From NCBI RefSeq assembly GCF_026163565.1, contig NZ_JAPDKN010000006.1, positions 31,900-95,899 on the forward strand: a stretch of DNA of 64,000 bases, written 5' to 3'. Of this stretch, positions 8,897 to 17,718 are shown in pieces; the first letter of the stretch is position 1; each line of letters starts with the position of its first letter. The notes under the pieces are model-generated. The model had not been told where the DNA came from, ran no database searches, and worked only from the letters and a program-made list of their open reading frames with translations. The translations under genes and the position numbers were made by a program. The DNA is from Chryseobacterium sp. YIM B08800 (GTDB lineage Bacteria > Bacteroidota > Bacteroidia > Flavobacteriales > Weeksellaceae).

Positions 8897-10121
8897 ACAC
8901 TTCCAGAAAATAAGTATCTGCATTTTCGGGGTTGAATGCTTCATTAATCCAGAAAATGGTATATAATTCTTCTTCTCCTATATTTTTGATGTTGTGAGTG
9001 TACCAAATCGGCATATCTACATAAGCAGGCTCGTTTCCGTCAAGATAAAAATCTAAAACTTCATCGGTATCTATTTTTCTTAACTGAATTAAAGCTTTTC
9101 CTTTAATCACCGCAAAACGTTCAATTTTTCTTGTATGATAATGGTTTCCTCTAGTAATTCCCGGAACTGTGGTTGAAAATGAACATTGACCTCCTATTCC
9201 TAAACGAATGACCTCAACAAAAGCTCCGCGAGGATCTGTATGTTGGGTAAATTTTACAGGATAATGGGTTTTGTAATCGATATAAGAACGATAGGTATTA
9301 AACAAATTATGTTCAAATGTATCATTAATCACAGGAATTTCTCCACCGTCGAAATATTTAGTTTTATAATCATTTAATAATGCTAAAACTTCAGAAACTT
9401 TTTTGGCAGTAGTAGCTTCGACAAGAAATTCAGGTTTGCTATTTTCTTCTCTTATTTCATTAATAATAGTTTCAACCAATTCCTGAACGTAAATTAATTT
9501 CACTTCGCCGTCATTGGCAATGGTTGGCGTTTCGCCATGCGTTAATTGATGGCAGAATGTAGCAATAAATGAATTGTAGAATGGTTTACCGAAAGCTCCA
9601 AATACATTCGGAATAATTAATCCTGTAATTTTTCCACCGTTTTCATTTGCCCAATTTGCTAAAGTTTCTCTTCCTTCTTTTTTTGATTTTCCGTACAGAT
9701 TATCTCTTTCTTCCTGAGTAGAAGAGGAAATCATAACGTGAGCTTTTGAATCGGTTCTTTTCAAAGAATCAACTAATTTTTGGGCCAAACCTACATTGGT
9801 TTCATAGATAAACTGTTCGCTTTCGTGACGGTTCATTGCCGCCAAATGGATAATAACATCGCATTGAGCTACAAATTCATCTAATTTGCTATCATTTTCA
9901 AAATATTCTTTCTGAAAATCTATTCTCTGAAATTCTTCAGGAAATAATCCTAAAGTGTTATATAAATGTTTTCCAACAAAACCATTCTGACCGGTAATTC
10001 CAATTTTCTTTAGTGATTGGGAACTGGTGATTGGTGACTGAGCCATATTCTTTATCCTTTTTATTAATTGTATTATTTTTTCATGTTTCTCTTTTACTAA
10101 TAACTTGTTACAAATTACCAA
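8895..10121 (-). CDS. capF: CapF/FnlB-type bifunctional reductase: SDR domain plus C-terminal cupin
   Basis: The N-terminal SDR domain has the NAD(P)-binding loop GITGQNGFVG (41-50) and NLYGKSKKEGRE with the YxxxK-type site. The C-terminal cupin (from about residue 285) has RGNHYHTRKIERF, the metal-binding segment of CapF. CapF reduces the 4-keto intermediate made by CapE/FnlA on the way to UDP-L-FucNAc. ATG at 10046 (383 aa) is the better start because AAGGAT precedes it. The longer leader from 10121 has LIKRIKN, resembling the C-terminus of S23 proteins, and begins inside a heptamer array. Confidence 0.9.
   Translation of the reverse strand: MVICNKLLVKEKHEKIIQLIKRIKNMAQSPITSSQSLKKIGITGQNGFVGKHLYNTLGLFPEEFQRIDFQKEYFENDSKLDEFVAQCDVIIHLAAMNRHESEQFIYETNVGLAQKLVDSLKRTDSKAHVMISSSTQEERDNLYGKSKKEGRETLANWANENGGKITGLIIPNVFGAFGKPFYNSFIATFCHQLTHGETPTIANDGEVKLIYVQELVETIINEIREENSKPEFLVEATTAKKVSEVLALLNDYKTKYFDGGEIPVINDTFEHNLFNTYRSYIDYKTHYPVKFTQHTDPRGAFVEVIRLGIGGQCSFSTTVPGITRGNHYHTRKIERFAVIKGKALIQLRKIDTDEVLDFYLDGNEPAYVDMPIWYTHNIKNIGEEELYTIFWINEAFNPENADTYFLEV
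10011..10038. repeat. Heptamer units inside the capF N-terminal codons
   Basis: TAGTGAT, TGGGAAC, TGGTGAT and TGGTGAC follow one another with exact 7-bp period on the plus strand. They encode the SPITSSQSL part of the CapF N-terminus and resemble the fnlC array. Confidence 0.8.
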
Positions 10122-10145
10122 TTACTTGTTACTAATTACTAATTA
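10090..10145. repeat. Degenerate heptamer array between the cupin gene and capF
   Basis: Eight 7-bp units, mostly of form CNNNTTA (including CTAATAA, CTTGTTA, CAAATTA, CCAATTA, CTTGTTA, CTAATTA, CTAATTA). The cupin stop codon at 10139-10141 is part of the last CTAATTA unit. Confidence 0.9.
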
Positions 10146-10585
10146 CAACTTTCAAAATAATTCAAGTCAAATCTATATTCATCATTGATTTCTCCCAATT
10201 CATAATCGGCTAAAACCAACAATTTACTTCCATCTTCTTTCGCTTGAATTGCTGTAATGCAACCCGACGGAATATGAAGGTAAGTTAAGACATCATCCGT
10301 CAAAAGATATTTCTGAATTATTAAATTTTTTGAAGGATTTGTGAAATCATCTACCACAATCACAGAAATCTCAAAACTTCCTTTCATACAGGCAAACCAT
10401 CGTTGTTCTATTTTATGCCCTTGCCAACCTCGAATAAAATCCGTTGAATGATTTTCAATCGTGTAAATTCTTTTTATTTGTGAAGCATCAAAATCATTGT
10501 TGTAAGTGATGACTCCTCTTTCATCCTGATGTTTCTTTCCTTCCAGATATTTGGGATTAGGGGTTGGGTATTGGGAATTAGACAT
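10139..10585 (-). CDS. WxcM-like cupin sugar isomerase/epimerase
   Basis: The 148-aa single-domain cupin has KKHQDERGVITYNND, RGWQGHKIEQRWFACMKGSF and YLHIPSGCITAIQA, as in WxcM/FdtA-type 3,4-ketoisomerases and RmlC-like epimerases acting on keto-sugar nucleotides. It sits between the FnlA and CapF genes, so it may act on a 4-keto intermediate or serve as an accessory to the FucNAc pathway; the precise reaction cannot be told. The first 12 or so codons are heptamer-derived (SQYPTPNP). Its ATG overlaps the stop of S23 copy B (TAATG), suggesting translational coupling. Confidence 0.8.
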   Translation of the reverse strand: MSNSQYPTPNPKYLEGKKHQDERGVITYNNDFDASQIKRIYTIENHSTDFIRGWQGHKIEQRWFACMKGSFEISVIVVDDFTNPSKNLIIQKYLLTDDVLTYLHIPSGCITAIQAKEDGSKLLVLADYELGEINDEYRFDLNYFESCN

Positions 10586-10586
10586 T
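10552..10586. repeat. Heptamer array at the cupin start codon
   Basis: TGGGATT, AGGGGTT, GGGTATT, GGGAATT and AGACATT on the plus strand have exact 7-bp period. The cupin start codon (CAT at 10583-10585) lies in the last unit. Confidence 0.8.
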
Positions 10587-10941
10587 AGAGTTTTGTTTTA
10601 CGATATTTTATTAATCCATTCAGCATTTTTCCTATCTCTTCCATTTTGAGTTGAAGTTCTATTAGAGATTCTTCAGAAATAAAATTGATATTTTTTGCTA
10701 TAATTAATTGGGTATCTAATTCCATTAAACTTCCAAGAGCTACATATAAAAATTGAATATATTCTTTATTTGACTGACGAGCTGCTCCTTCAGCAATATT
10801 ACTAGGTATTGAAACAGCAGAACGTCTAAGCTGACTAACCAGACCATACATCTCCTCTTTAGGGAAGCTGGCTGTTTGATTATAAATATCGGTTACCAAA
10901 GCAATTGCTTTTTGCCAAACCTCTAAATCCTTATGCGTCAT
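10585..10941 (-). CDS. Four-helix-bundle protein of the S23 / 23S rRNA intervening-sequence protein family (copy B)
   Basis: The 118-aa protein has HKDLEVWQKAIALV, LRRSAVSIPSNIAEGAAR and EYIQFLYVALGSLMELDTQL, the same signatures as copy A at 8480-8836. It too overlaps the start of the following sugar gene (TAATG with the cupin) and is bracketed by heptamer arrays (10944-10992 and 10552-10586). No rRNA or reverse transcriptase is nearby, so neither rRNA-intron nor diversity-generating-retroelement function is supported. A role in the operon, for example RNA binding or scaffolding, is speculation. Confidence 0.9.
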   Translation of the reverse strand: MTHKDLEVWQKAIALVTDIYNQTASFPKEEMYGLVSQLRRSAVSIPSNIAEGAARQSNKEYIQFLYVALGSLMELDTQLIIAKNINFISEESLIELQLKMEEIGKMLNGLIKYRKTKL

Positions 10942-10943
10942 TA

Positions 10944-10992
10944 TCCTATTTTCAATTTTCTAATTCCTAAATTCTAATCTCCAATCCCTAAT
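10944..10992. repeat. Degenerate heptamer array between fnlA and S23 copy B
   Basis: Seven units (TCCTATT, TTCAATT, TTCTAAT, TCCTAAA, TTCTAAT, CTCCAAT, CCCTAAT) with exact 7-bp period fill the spacer. The fnlA stop codon at 10988-10990 lies in the last unit. Confidence 0.88.
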
Positions 10993-12022
10993 AAGGATAT
11001 TGCATTACATCTTCCCCGAAAACTTCTTTTCGGATAAGGGGTAAAGTAGAAATCAGTTTTTTTAAGCCTTCTACTCCTTGTTGTTCGGTATTATGAGAAT
11101 GGTAATCTTCGATTTTTGAAACATCTTCTTCGCCTTCTGAGAAGTATTTTGCATAGTTCAAATCACGATTATCTGCAGGTACACGATAGAAATCTCCCAT
11201 ATCTTCCGCTTTAATCATTTCTTCACGGGTGCAAAGTGTTTCGTACAATTTTTCTCCATGACGGGTTCCGATTACTTTCACGGGAACTTCTTTACCAGTC
11301 AATTCAATTAAAGCTTGCGCCAAATCACCAATACTTCCTGCAGGAGCTTTGTTCACAAATAAATCTCCCGGGTTTGCATTTTCAAAAGCAAATAAAACCA
11401 AATCAACAGCATCATCCAACGACATGAAAAATCTTGACATATTGGGATCAGTTATTGTAATGGCTTCTCCTTTTTGAATCTGATTTAAAAATAATGGGAT
11501 TACAGACCCTCTTGAAGCCATCACATTTCCGTAACGTGTAAGACAAACAACAGTATCTGTAAGATTTCTAGCTTCTGCAACTGCTACTTTCTCCATCATC
11601 GCTTTGGAGATTCCCATTGCATTGATAGGATATGCTGCTTTATCGGTTGATAAGCAAATTACTTTTTTCACTTTATTTGCTGCCGCTGCACGAATAACAT
11701 TTTGAGTTCCTTCTACATTCGTTTTCACAGCCTGCATCGGGAAAAATTCACAAGAAGGTACTTGTTTCAGGGCAGCTGCGTGAAAAATATAATCTACACC
11801 TCTTGTTGCAGGTTCTACACTTGTAAAATCTCTTACATCACCGATATAATATTTTATTTTATCGTTTTTGTATAAGTTTCTCATATCGTCCTGTTTTTTC
11901 TCATCTCGTGAGAATATACGGATTTCTTTAAAGTGGTCTGTTTGTAAAAAACGGTTGAGAACAGCTGTGCCGAATGAGCCGGTACCACCTGTAATTAAAA
12001 GGGTTTTATTTTTTATTTTCAT
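10988..12022 (-). CDS. fnlA: UDP-GlcNAc 4,6-dehydratase/5-epimerase, FnlA/CapE/WbjB-type
   Basis: The 344-aa extended SDR enzyme has LLITGGTGSFGTAVL (8-22) for NAD(P) binding. Its STDKAAYPINAMGISK segment (125-140) has Met136 where classical SDRs have the catalytic Tyr, as is usual in this dehydratase family. The C-terminal HGEKLYETL is typical of FnlA/CapE. It catalyses the first step from UDP-GlcNAc to UDP-L-FucNAc. Its ATG overlaps the stop of the upstream GT4 gene (ATGA). In transcription order it precedes S23 copy B, the cupin, CapF and FnlC, so the FucNAc pathway is interleaved with the S23 genes. Confidence 0.93.
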   Translation of the reverse strand: MKIKNKTLLITGGTGSFGTAVLNRFLQTDHFKEIRIFSRDEKKQDDMRNLYKNDKIKYYIGDVRDFTSVEPATRGVDYIFHAAALKQVPSCEFFPMQAVKTNVEGTQNVIRAAAANKVKKVICLSTDKAAYPINAMGISKAMMEKVAVAEARNLTDTVVCLTRYGNVMASRGSVIPLFLNQIQKGEAITITDPNMSRFFMSLDDAVDLVLFAFENANPGDLFVNKAPAGSIGDLAQALIELTGKEVPVKVIGTRHGEKLYETLCTREEMIKAEDMGDFYRVPADNRDLNYAKYFSEGEEDVSKIEDYHSHNTEQQGVEGLKKLISTLPLIRKEVFGEDVMQYPY

Positions 12023-13158
12023 TTATGATTGTTTGCTATTGTAGATAAAAAATAGAAAGTCTTATCAGAGCATTCTTTCCAAGTATATGAAATTGAATTA
12101 TTGTATGAAATTAACGATTTTTGTTGACGAAGTTTCTCATTATCTAACATTTCTTTTAATGCCAAATAAATGGAATCAACATCTAAAGGATCAAAATAGA
12201 ATCCTCCATCTTTTAGTACTTCTGGCATGGGTCCCATATTAGATGACGAAATAGGTAAACCGGCTGTCATAGCTTCAATTAGAATTATAGGCATATTTTC
12301 ACATGAAGACGCAAAAATAAAACCGTCCGCATTCTTATAAATAGATGCAAGTTCCTCATAAGGAATTAAGCCTTTATAATTAATACAATTGTATTTATCT
12401 GTACTTTTAATTTTGTTTACTTTTTCTAAGGAATCATTTATAAAATCACCCACTAAATCCAACTCCAAAGGATATCCCTCTTTACTTAACCTAATTACAG
12501 CTTCAGCGACATTCCATTGATGTTTATAAACAGTAACAATCGAAACATATAATAATTTAAAAGGTTGTGTTTTTGAATAAAAACTTAAAGGATTCTGTGT
12601 TTTTGGCTCATTAAGAAAGTTCAGATTAATACCATGAGGAATAATTTCGTTTCTGTTCTTTAATTTGATTTTTTTAATTATGTAGTTTTTTGCATAGCTC
12701 GTTAAAAAAATAACTGCTTTTGATTTTTTTAAGGTTATTGATTGAGTGAAATAAAGTACTTGAAATCTTAATCTTGTTTTCCAATCTGTAAATCTGTTTT
12801 GTTCCAACTTTTCAAATGGCAACATGTTCTGACTCATTGATACAATCTTTCTAAATGTACCTAAAAAGGTTCCACCAGGTACGAAAAGAAGATTACAATT
12901 TTCTTTTTTTGCTTTATTTGAGAGAATAAAAATTTGAAATACGAAAGACCAAAATGATGATTTGTTGAGATAAGGGTGAGTTCTTTTCACTAACCAAGTA
13001 TTATCAGGTATTGATTTTAAAGTATTATCATTTGACCAAACAATTACTTTATTAATACCAAATTTTTCTGGGTTTCCACATTTAATAATTTCTTTTAGAT
13101 GTGTTAAACCACCACCTGCTCTAATATTCGAAGCATCTATTCCTAAAATCATTTTCAA
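12019..13158 (-). CDS. GT4-family glycosyltransferase
   Basis: This 379-aa GT-B enzyme starts MKMILGIDASNIRAGGGLTHLKE (M3 is a possible alternative start) with the N-terminal glycine-rich loop. NLLFVPGGTF and SSCENMPIILIEAMTAGLPI follow; the latter holds the EX7E motif of retaining GT4 enzymes. It probably adds one residue of the lipid-linked repeat unit on the cytoplasmic side. Donor and linkage cannot be inferred. It overlaps fnlA by 4 bp and starts 36 bp after the next upstream GT. Confidence 0.85.
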   Translation of the reverse strand: MKMILGIDASNIRAGGGLTHLKEIIKCGNPEKFGINKVIVWSNDNTLKSIPDNTWLVKRTHPYLNKSSFWSFVFQIFILSNKAKKENCNLLFVPGGTFLGTFRKIVSMSQNMLPFEKLEQNRFTDWKTRLRFQVLYFTQSITLKKSKAVIFLTSYAKNYIIKKIKLKNRNEIIPHGINLNFLNEPKTQNPLSFYSKTQPFKLLYVSIVTVYKHQWNVAEAVIRLSKEGYPLELDLVGDFINDSLEKVNKIKSTDKYNCINYKGLIPYEELASIYKNADGFIFASSCENMPIILIEAMTAGLPISSSNMGPMPEVLKDGGFYFDPLDVDSIYLALKEMLDNEKLRQQKSLISYNNSISYTWKECSDKTFYFLSTIANNHK

Positions 13159-13194
13159 TAATTTATAATATTATAAGTATGTAAATAAAAAAAT

Positions 13195-14217
13195 CTAAAT
13201 CACAGAAATAAATGATGCAGCAACTAATTTTGGAGAAATTACAGTAGACTTCTCCAAAGCATTTTTAGCTAAATCTACAAGTTTCTCTTCTTCAAGATTT
13301 ATAATATAATTTATTTTATTTTTTAATTCTTCAATATTATTAGGATTGATCAGAAAACCATTGAAATTATTTGTAATAAATACTGGCGCAGCACCACATA
13401 CATTAGATGCAATTACAGGGAGTCCAGATGCCATAGCCTCTTGTATAACTAATGCCCAAGGCTCCTCTAAACTAGGTAAGATTAAAATTCCGTAATTTTT
13501 TAATAAGATTGATAATTTTTCTGGAGAAAGAAAATCAATAACTTCTATATTATGCGACAAAATAGTATTTTTCAAACTACCATTGCCTACAAAAGTTAGG
13601 GTTGAATCTTTTTTATCACTAATTGCCTTCCAAGCATCAAGTAATATTTCGACTCCTTTAATTTGTTCTAATCTTCCAACAAAAATAAATTTTTTGGGAA
13701 CTATTTTTTTTGGAGATTGAAGACTGAATAAAGTGATATCTGCCGATAGACAATTAAAAATAATTTCATTTTTAGTGAAACCTAATTTTCTTGCATACTC
13801 ATATTGATAAGGTCCAGCGACCCAAATATAACTAAAGTATTTTTTCAAAAACAGCTTAAAATAAATAACACCAAGTTTTTGTTTTAATGTTTTTTTTACT
13901 TGGGTATCACTTCCTGCTACAATTGGAATTCCTCTTAATTTTAGAATTTTGCAAATTCTTAGATATCCTTTATCCATCCAACCAGAGACGTAAACAATAT
14001 CCGGCTTAATCTCCGATATCAATTCCTCAAGCGCTATATGTTCATATTTAGATCTTGCATAATAAAATACATCATCAATTTTTGGAGGTTGATACGGTGT
14101 TAATTTATTTTTATCCCAGTGAACTACATGAACCTTCGCTTTATATTGTTCGACATATTCTTTAAAAACAGGAATTTGGTATCCCATTAGCTCTGCGTAA
14201 AGATATAAAATGGTCAT
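13195..14217 (-). CDS. GT4-family glycosyltransferase
   Basis: The 340-aa product has a GT-B fold with FIFVGRLEQIKGVEILLDAW (donor-binding start of the C-terminal domain) and SLEEPWALVIQEAMASGLPVI carrying the EX7E motif. The N-terminal part is relatively short. It is one of four GT4 genes in the main locus and overlaps its upstream neighbour by 4 bp (ATGA), so the cluster is read as one message. Sugar specificity is unknown. Confidence 0.85.
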   Translation of the reverse strand: MTILYLYAELMGYQIPVFKEYVEQYKAKVHVVHWDKNKLTPYQPPKIDDVFYYARSKYEHIALEELISEIKPDIVYVSGWMDKGYLRICKILKLRGIPIVAGSDTQVKKTLKQKLGVIYFKLFLKKYFSYIWVAGPYQYEYARKLGFTKNEIIFNCLSADITLFSLQSPKKIVPKKFIFVGRLEQIKGVEILLDAWKAISDKKDSTLTFVGNGSLKNTILSHNIEVIDFLSPEKLSILLKNYGILILPSLEEPWALVIQEAMASGLPVIASNVCGAAPVFITNNFNGFLINPNNIEELKNKINYIINLEEEKLVDLAKNALEKSTVISPKLVAASFISVI

Positions 14218-15347
14218 ACAACTTTTGTTTTTAAAAAGTTTAAATATTTATCAATCATTATTTTTTTACTAAACATTGATTCATAAGAATTTATAGAATT
14301 AATGCTTATTTCATTTCTTATTTCTGACTTGTTAATTAATTCTTCGATTTTACCTACAATATTATTTTTGTCAGTACTTGTAAGAAAGCCATTTACATTA
14401 TTGATAATAATATCATTAAGCCCACCTGATTGTTTTAAGCCCACGCACGGAATTCCAAACCCCATAGCCTCTGCAACTACACGCCCAAAACCTTCTGAGA
14501 GAGAACATGACAATAAAATGTCTGTATTTTCATAAATATTCTTTACATCAGACTCAAATCCTTTGAAATTAATTCTATTAGCCAGCTCAAGTTCTTTAAT
14601 TTTTAGTAATAATTTATTCTTATATTTTTTATCTGAGTCTGCTACAGCAAGACCATAAATATTCAATTCCACATCATATTCTTTTTTGATAAGTGTTTTT
14701 AAAACTTCTACCGCCAAAATCTGATTTTTATTTTCACTTATATAGCCTACAATTGATAATCTTATCCTATTTTTTCTTTGAAACTGATAATGGTATCCTA
14801 AACTTCTATTAATATCAATGCCATTATTAATAATTGTTATTTTACTTTTAGTAATACCTATATTTTCGAGGATATTTGACTGATGTTTTGATGTTGCAAC
14901 AAAATGTTTGATGCTGCTAAATCCTTTTTTAATAAAATAGCCCGTTTTCCCTTCATAACATCCACCTCTTGAAACAAAAATCCTATTTAAAGGTATTGCT
15001 GGTAAAAATCCAAATCCTGAAAATATTAATTCACTTCCTACATTATTTGTAAAGACAATAGTATTTTTTTTATTAAAGGTTTTTAAAAGTTGTCTCACCT
15101 TATAATATGTTTTGAGTGTCTTTATTGGTTTATTTATTGAAATTGACCAATTTGTTTTTAAAACCAAAGGTTTTATTTTATTATTAAATTTCAATACTTC
15201 AGCTTCTTTATTTGCTAATATATATACATTATAATTTTCAGTTAACGCTTCTGCTAAATCCATTACAGAGTGTATCATTCCTCCTGAAAAATGATTAAAT
15301 TCAATAGGAAATATTATATTTTTAATATTGCTTTCTCTCAACTCCAT
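14214..15347 (-). CDS. GT4-family glycosyltransferase
   Basis: The 377-aa enzyme has the N-terminal acceptor-side segment FNHFSGGMIHSVMDLAEAL, the core IVGYISENKNQILAVEVL, and SLSEGFGRVVAEAMGFGIP with the EX7E pair Glu285/Glu293. It probably extends the repeat unit. The start codon lies 26 bp inside the 3' end of the polymerase gene, a larger overlap than elsewhere in the operon, so a slightly later start cannot be excluded. Confidence 0.85.
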   Translation of the reverse strand: MELRESNIKNIIFPIEFNHFSGGMIHSVMDLAEALTENYNVYILANKEAEVLKFNNKIKPLVLKTNWSISINKPIKTLKTYYKVRQLLKTFNKKNTIVFTNNVGSELIFSGFGFLPAIPLNRIFVSRGGCYEGKTGYFIKKGFSSIKHFVATSKHQSNILENIGITKSKITIINNGIDINRSLGYHYQFQRKNRIRLSIVGYISENKNQILAVEVLKTLIKKEYDVELNIYGLAVADSDKKYKNKLLLKIKELELANRINFKGFESDVKNIYENTDILLSCSLSEGFGRVVAEAMGFGIPCVGLKQSGGLNDIIINNVNGFLTSTDKNNIVGKIEELINKSEIRNEISINSINSYESMFSKKIMIDKYLNFLKTKVV

Positions 15348-16497
15348 ACATTTTTATTTTATTAATATCTGCAATAATATATGCCATTATAATAGAAGAT
15401 AAATATGCCGCAAATGGTAAATATGCAGAAACATTGGTAACAAAATCATTTATTAAAATAATAATAACTAACAGTAATAGCATTTTTGCTTTTTTAATTT
15501 GCAACTTTTTTTTAATACTTGAATATAAATATTTTATTATATAAATATATCTTTTTATATATATAACAAACCCAACAATTCCTGTAACAATAAGTGTATG
15601 GGAAAAAAAGCTATGCTGAACTGAGACACCGTCCCCAATAAACGCCTGAATAGGATTGAATTTTTCGTAGTTTTCAATAAGAGGCTCAATATTAATTATA
15701 TAAAATCTAGTGTTAATAAGATCATCTCCATAATTACCTGATTTTTTATCAATAAAATCTAATGCCGCATCAGAAGTTTTAAGATCTAGTGTTTCCCATA
15801 ACAAATATATTATACTTATAAAAAGTATAGGAATAATGATATTCTTCATGTTTTTTTTGTTTACGAAAAGAAATGTCCATACAATTGATAAAATAGAAAG
15901 ACTGTATGCTGTTCTGCTGTAACTAAAAAATATAAAGATTAAAATTACAGCACTAAACATTAGGCTAAATTTTGTATAAATATTATTAATTAAACAGTAA
16001 AACGTAAATACCAAAAATAAAACTAAGATATAACCCCAAGTATTTAGATTCAATGAAGATTCAAATAAATCAACGTTTGTAAAGCCAGTATCTATGTTGC
16101 TGAGTTTACTTTGCATCTCTCCCCATGTTTTTACTAAAAAAAAACTACACAGAATAATAGTATATATACAGAATGTTTTTATTTTTATTTTATTTTTCAG
16201 TCTGTATGAATAGACCATGATATATAATATTAAGCTAAAGAAATAGGTTTTAAATATATTCAAAAACCTTCCTTCTAAAAATGTAAAATTAATTAAACCT
16301 GAGATTACTAAAATAGCTAAATAAAAAGTCCATAATTTTGAAAATTTATCAAATGATAAGCCTTTCTTAAAAAAATCGTTAACAAAAATAATGAATAAAA
16401 CAAGAAATATAACATCACTATAAGTTACAGTTAATGAAACGTTATCAACTTTATATAACGTTAAAAAAATACATACAAAAATTAACAGTAATTTCAA
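15322..16497 (-). CDS. wzy: O-antigen/capsule polymerase (Wzy-like)
   Basis: The 391-aa protein is almost wholly hydrophobic, with about ten predicted membrane helices and one larger outside loop (about 230-300, containing NTRFYIINIEPLIENYEKFNPI and HSFFSH). This is the Wzy/O-antigen ligase layout; sequence identity within the family is low. It would join repeat units on the periplasmic side after Wzx flips them. The flippase, Wza and Wzc genes in the same operon support a Wzy-dependent pathway. No other polymerase candidate lies in the locus. Confidence 0.75.
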   Translation of the reverse strand: MKLLLIFVCIFLTLYKVDNVSLTVTYSDVIFLVLFIIFVNDFFKKGLSFDKFSKLWTFYLAILVISGLINFTFLEGRFLNIFKTYFFSLILYIMVYSYRLKNKIKIKTFCIYTIILCSFFLVKTWGEMQSKLSNIDTGFTNVDLFESSLNLNTWGYILVLFLVFTFYCLINNIYTKFSLMFSAVILIFIFFSYSRTAYSLSILSIVWTFLFVNKKNMKNIIIPILFISIIYLLWETLDLKTSDAALDFIDKKSGNYGDDLINTRFYIINIEPLIENYEKFNPIQAFIGDGVSVQHSFFSHTLIVTGIVGFVIYIKRYIYIIKYLYSSIKKKLQIKKAKMLLLLVIIILINDFVTNVSAYLPFAAYLSSIIMAYIIADINKIKMYGVERKQY

Positions 16498-16501
16498 AAC
16501 A

Positions 16502-17713
16502 TTACATTTTAATTAATAATTTATCAAATAAAACAGGAAACATTAAATAGTACTTATTATATTTTTTTATTCCTTTGTTTTCAAATGCTTTAATTTTTGT
16601 AGTCATATCACGTTTTTCTTCATTTTTATCGTTGACAATAAGCAATAATTTTTTTGCATTTTTATACCAGTTTAAATTTTCAACAGCATATTCTCTACTT
16701 TGTTTTTTAATTTTAGTAATATTTTGTTTATTTTTAATAAAATAAGACATTTTATCTGACAAATCGGATATATCCACTTCATTTTGAGGCCAATAATAAC
16801 CATCATGACGACTGAAGTATTTCTCTACTCTTACCACGTCGCTAATTCCTTTTTTTACAAACTCGTTCATTGGTCCACAGTCAGGAGTTATTATTGGTAA
16901 GCCACAAGCAATAGCTTCTGCTACAGTTAATCCTATACCTTCTAATCGAGAGGGATATACATAAACATCTCCCAGATGATATAATCCCGGAGCATTAATT
17001 GTTTGTTGTATAATTTCAAGTTTTTTTGAATTTAATAAATTATCAATGAGACTGTGTAGATCAGGAAAAAATATTCGCAAATCAGTTTGGGTATGAATAA
17101 TTACTTTAAATGTATCATTTTGTATTAATGGAATACATTTTAACAACAAATCTGTTCCTTTTCTTAAAGGATTCATTCCACAAGAGTGGAAAAATGTAAT
17201 ATCTTTTTTTGGTTCTGTATAATCTGATTTTGGCTTAAATAAGTTTAGATCTGTTCCCCAAGGTATATACCTAGCACCTTTATGCCATTTAAAAGCCTCA
17301 AAATGTTTTTTTGTATTACAGATTAATAAATCATAACTATTAAATAAGGGGAGCGTTTCTTCGGTATAATAATCAATATATGCAATAGTTTTTATACCTA
17401 GCTCTTTACACCATATTAATGGAGGCCACCAATGTTGCTCATTAAATAAAATAATTTCTATTTTATTTCTTTTTATCCATTTGACAAATTCTTTCTTATC
17501 GATTACTGTAACGACGAATGGAGAATTTATTTTTTTAGACCAATAGACATTAGGTAAATCCCAAGCAGGATCTCCTATGGCATAAGATTCGCCGGACCGT
17601 GCATATATAAAAACATTATGTTCTTGTTGCAATATTTCCATATATTGTTTGGAAACGTAAGCTGCTCCTCTTTCAAACCAAGTTGTGACAATACCTATAT
17701 TTTTCTTATCCAT
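16502..17713 (-). CDS. GT4-family glycosyltransferase
   Basis: The 403-aa product has an atypical N-terminal half (GIVTTWFERGAAYVSKQY, then NEQHWWPPLIWCKELG) and a clear GT4 C-terminal domain: FHSCGMNPLRKGTDLLL and YPSRLEGIGLTVAEAIACGLP with Glu258/Glu266 as the EX7E pair. The last 40 or so residues form a Lys-rich tail that could help bind the membrane. It lies 4 bp upstream of the polymerase gene and 5 bp after the acyltransferase-3 gene. Confidence 0.83.
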   Translation of the reverse strand: MDKKNIGIVTTWFERGAAYVSKQYMEILQQEHNVFIYARSGESYAIGDPAWDLPNVYWSKKINSPFVVTVIDKKEFVKWIKRNKIEIILFNEQHWWPPLIWCKELGIKTIAYIDYYTEETLPLFNSYDLLICNTKKHFEAFKWHKGARYIPWGTDLNLFKPKSDYTEPKKDITFFHSCGMNPLRKGTDLLLKCIPLIQNDTFKVIIHTQTDLRIFFPDLHSLIDNLLNSKKLEIIQQTINAPGLYHLGDVYVYPSRLEGIGLTVAEAIACGLPIITPDCGPMNEFVKKGISDVVRVEKYFSRHDGYYWPQNEVDISDLSDKMSYFIKNKQNITKIKKQSREYAVENLNWYKNAKKLLLIVNDKNEEKRDMTTKIKAFENKGIKKYNKYYLMFPVLFDKLLIKM

Positions 17714-17718
17714 AATAT

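Noticed and set aside
8480..10941. Diversity-generating retroelement suggested by two Avd-like proteins
   Set aside because: No reverse transcriptase, template/variable repeat pair or adenine-biased variable gene end is present.
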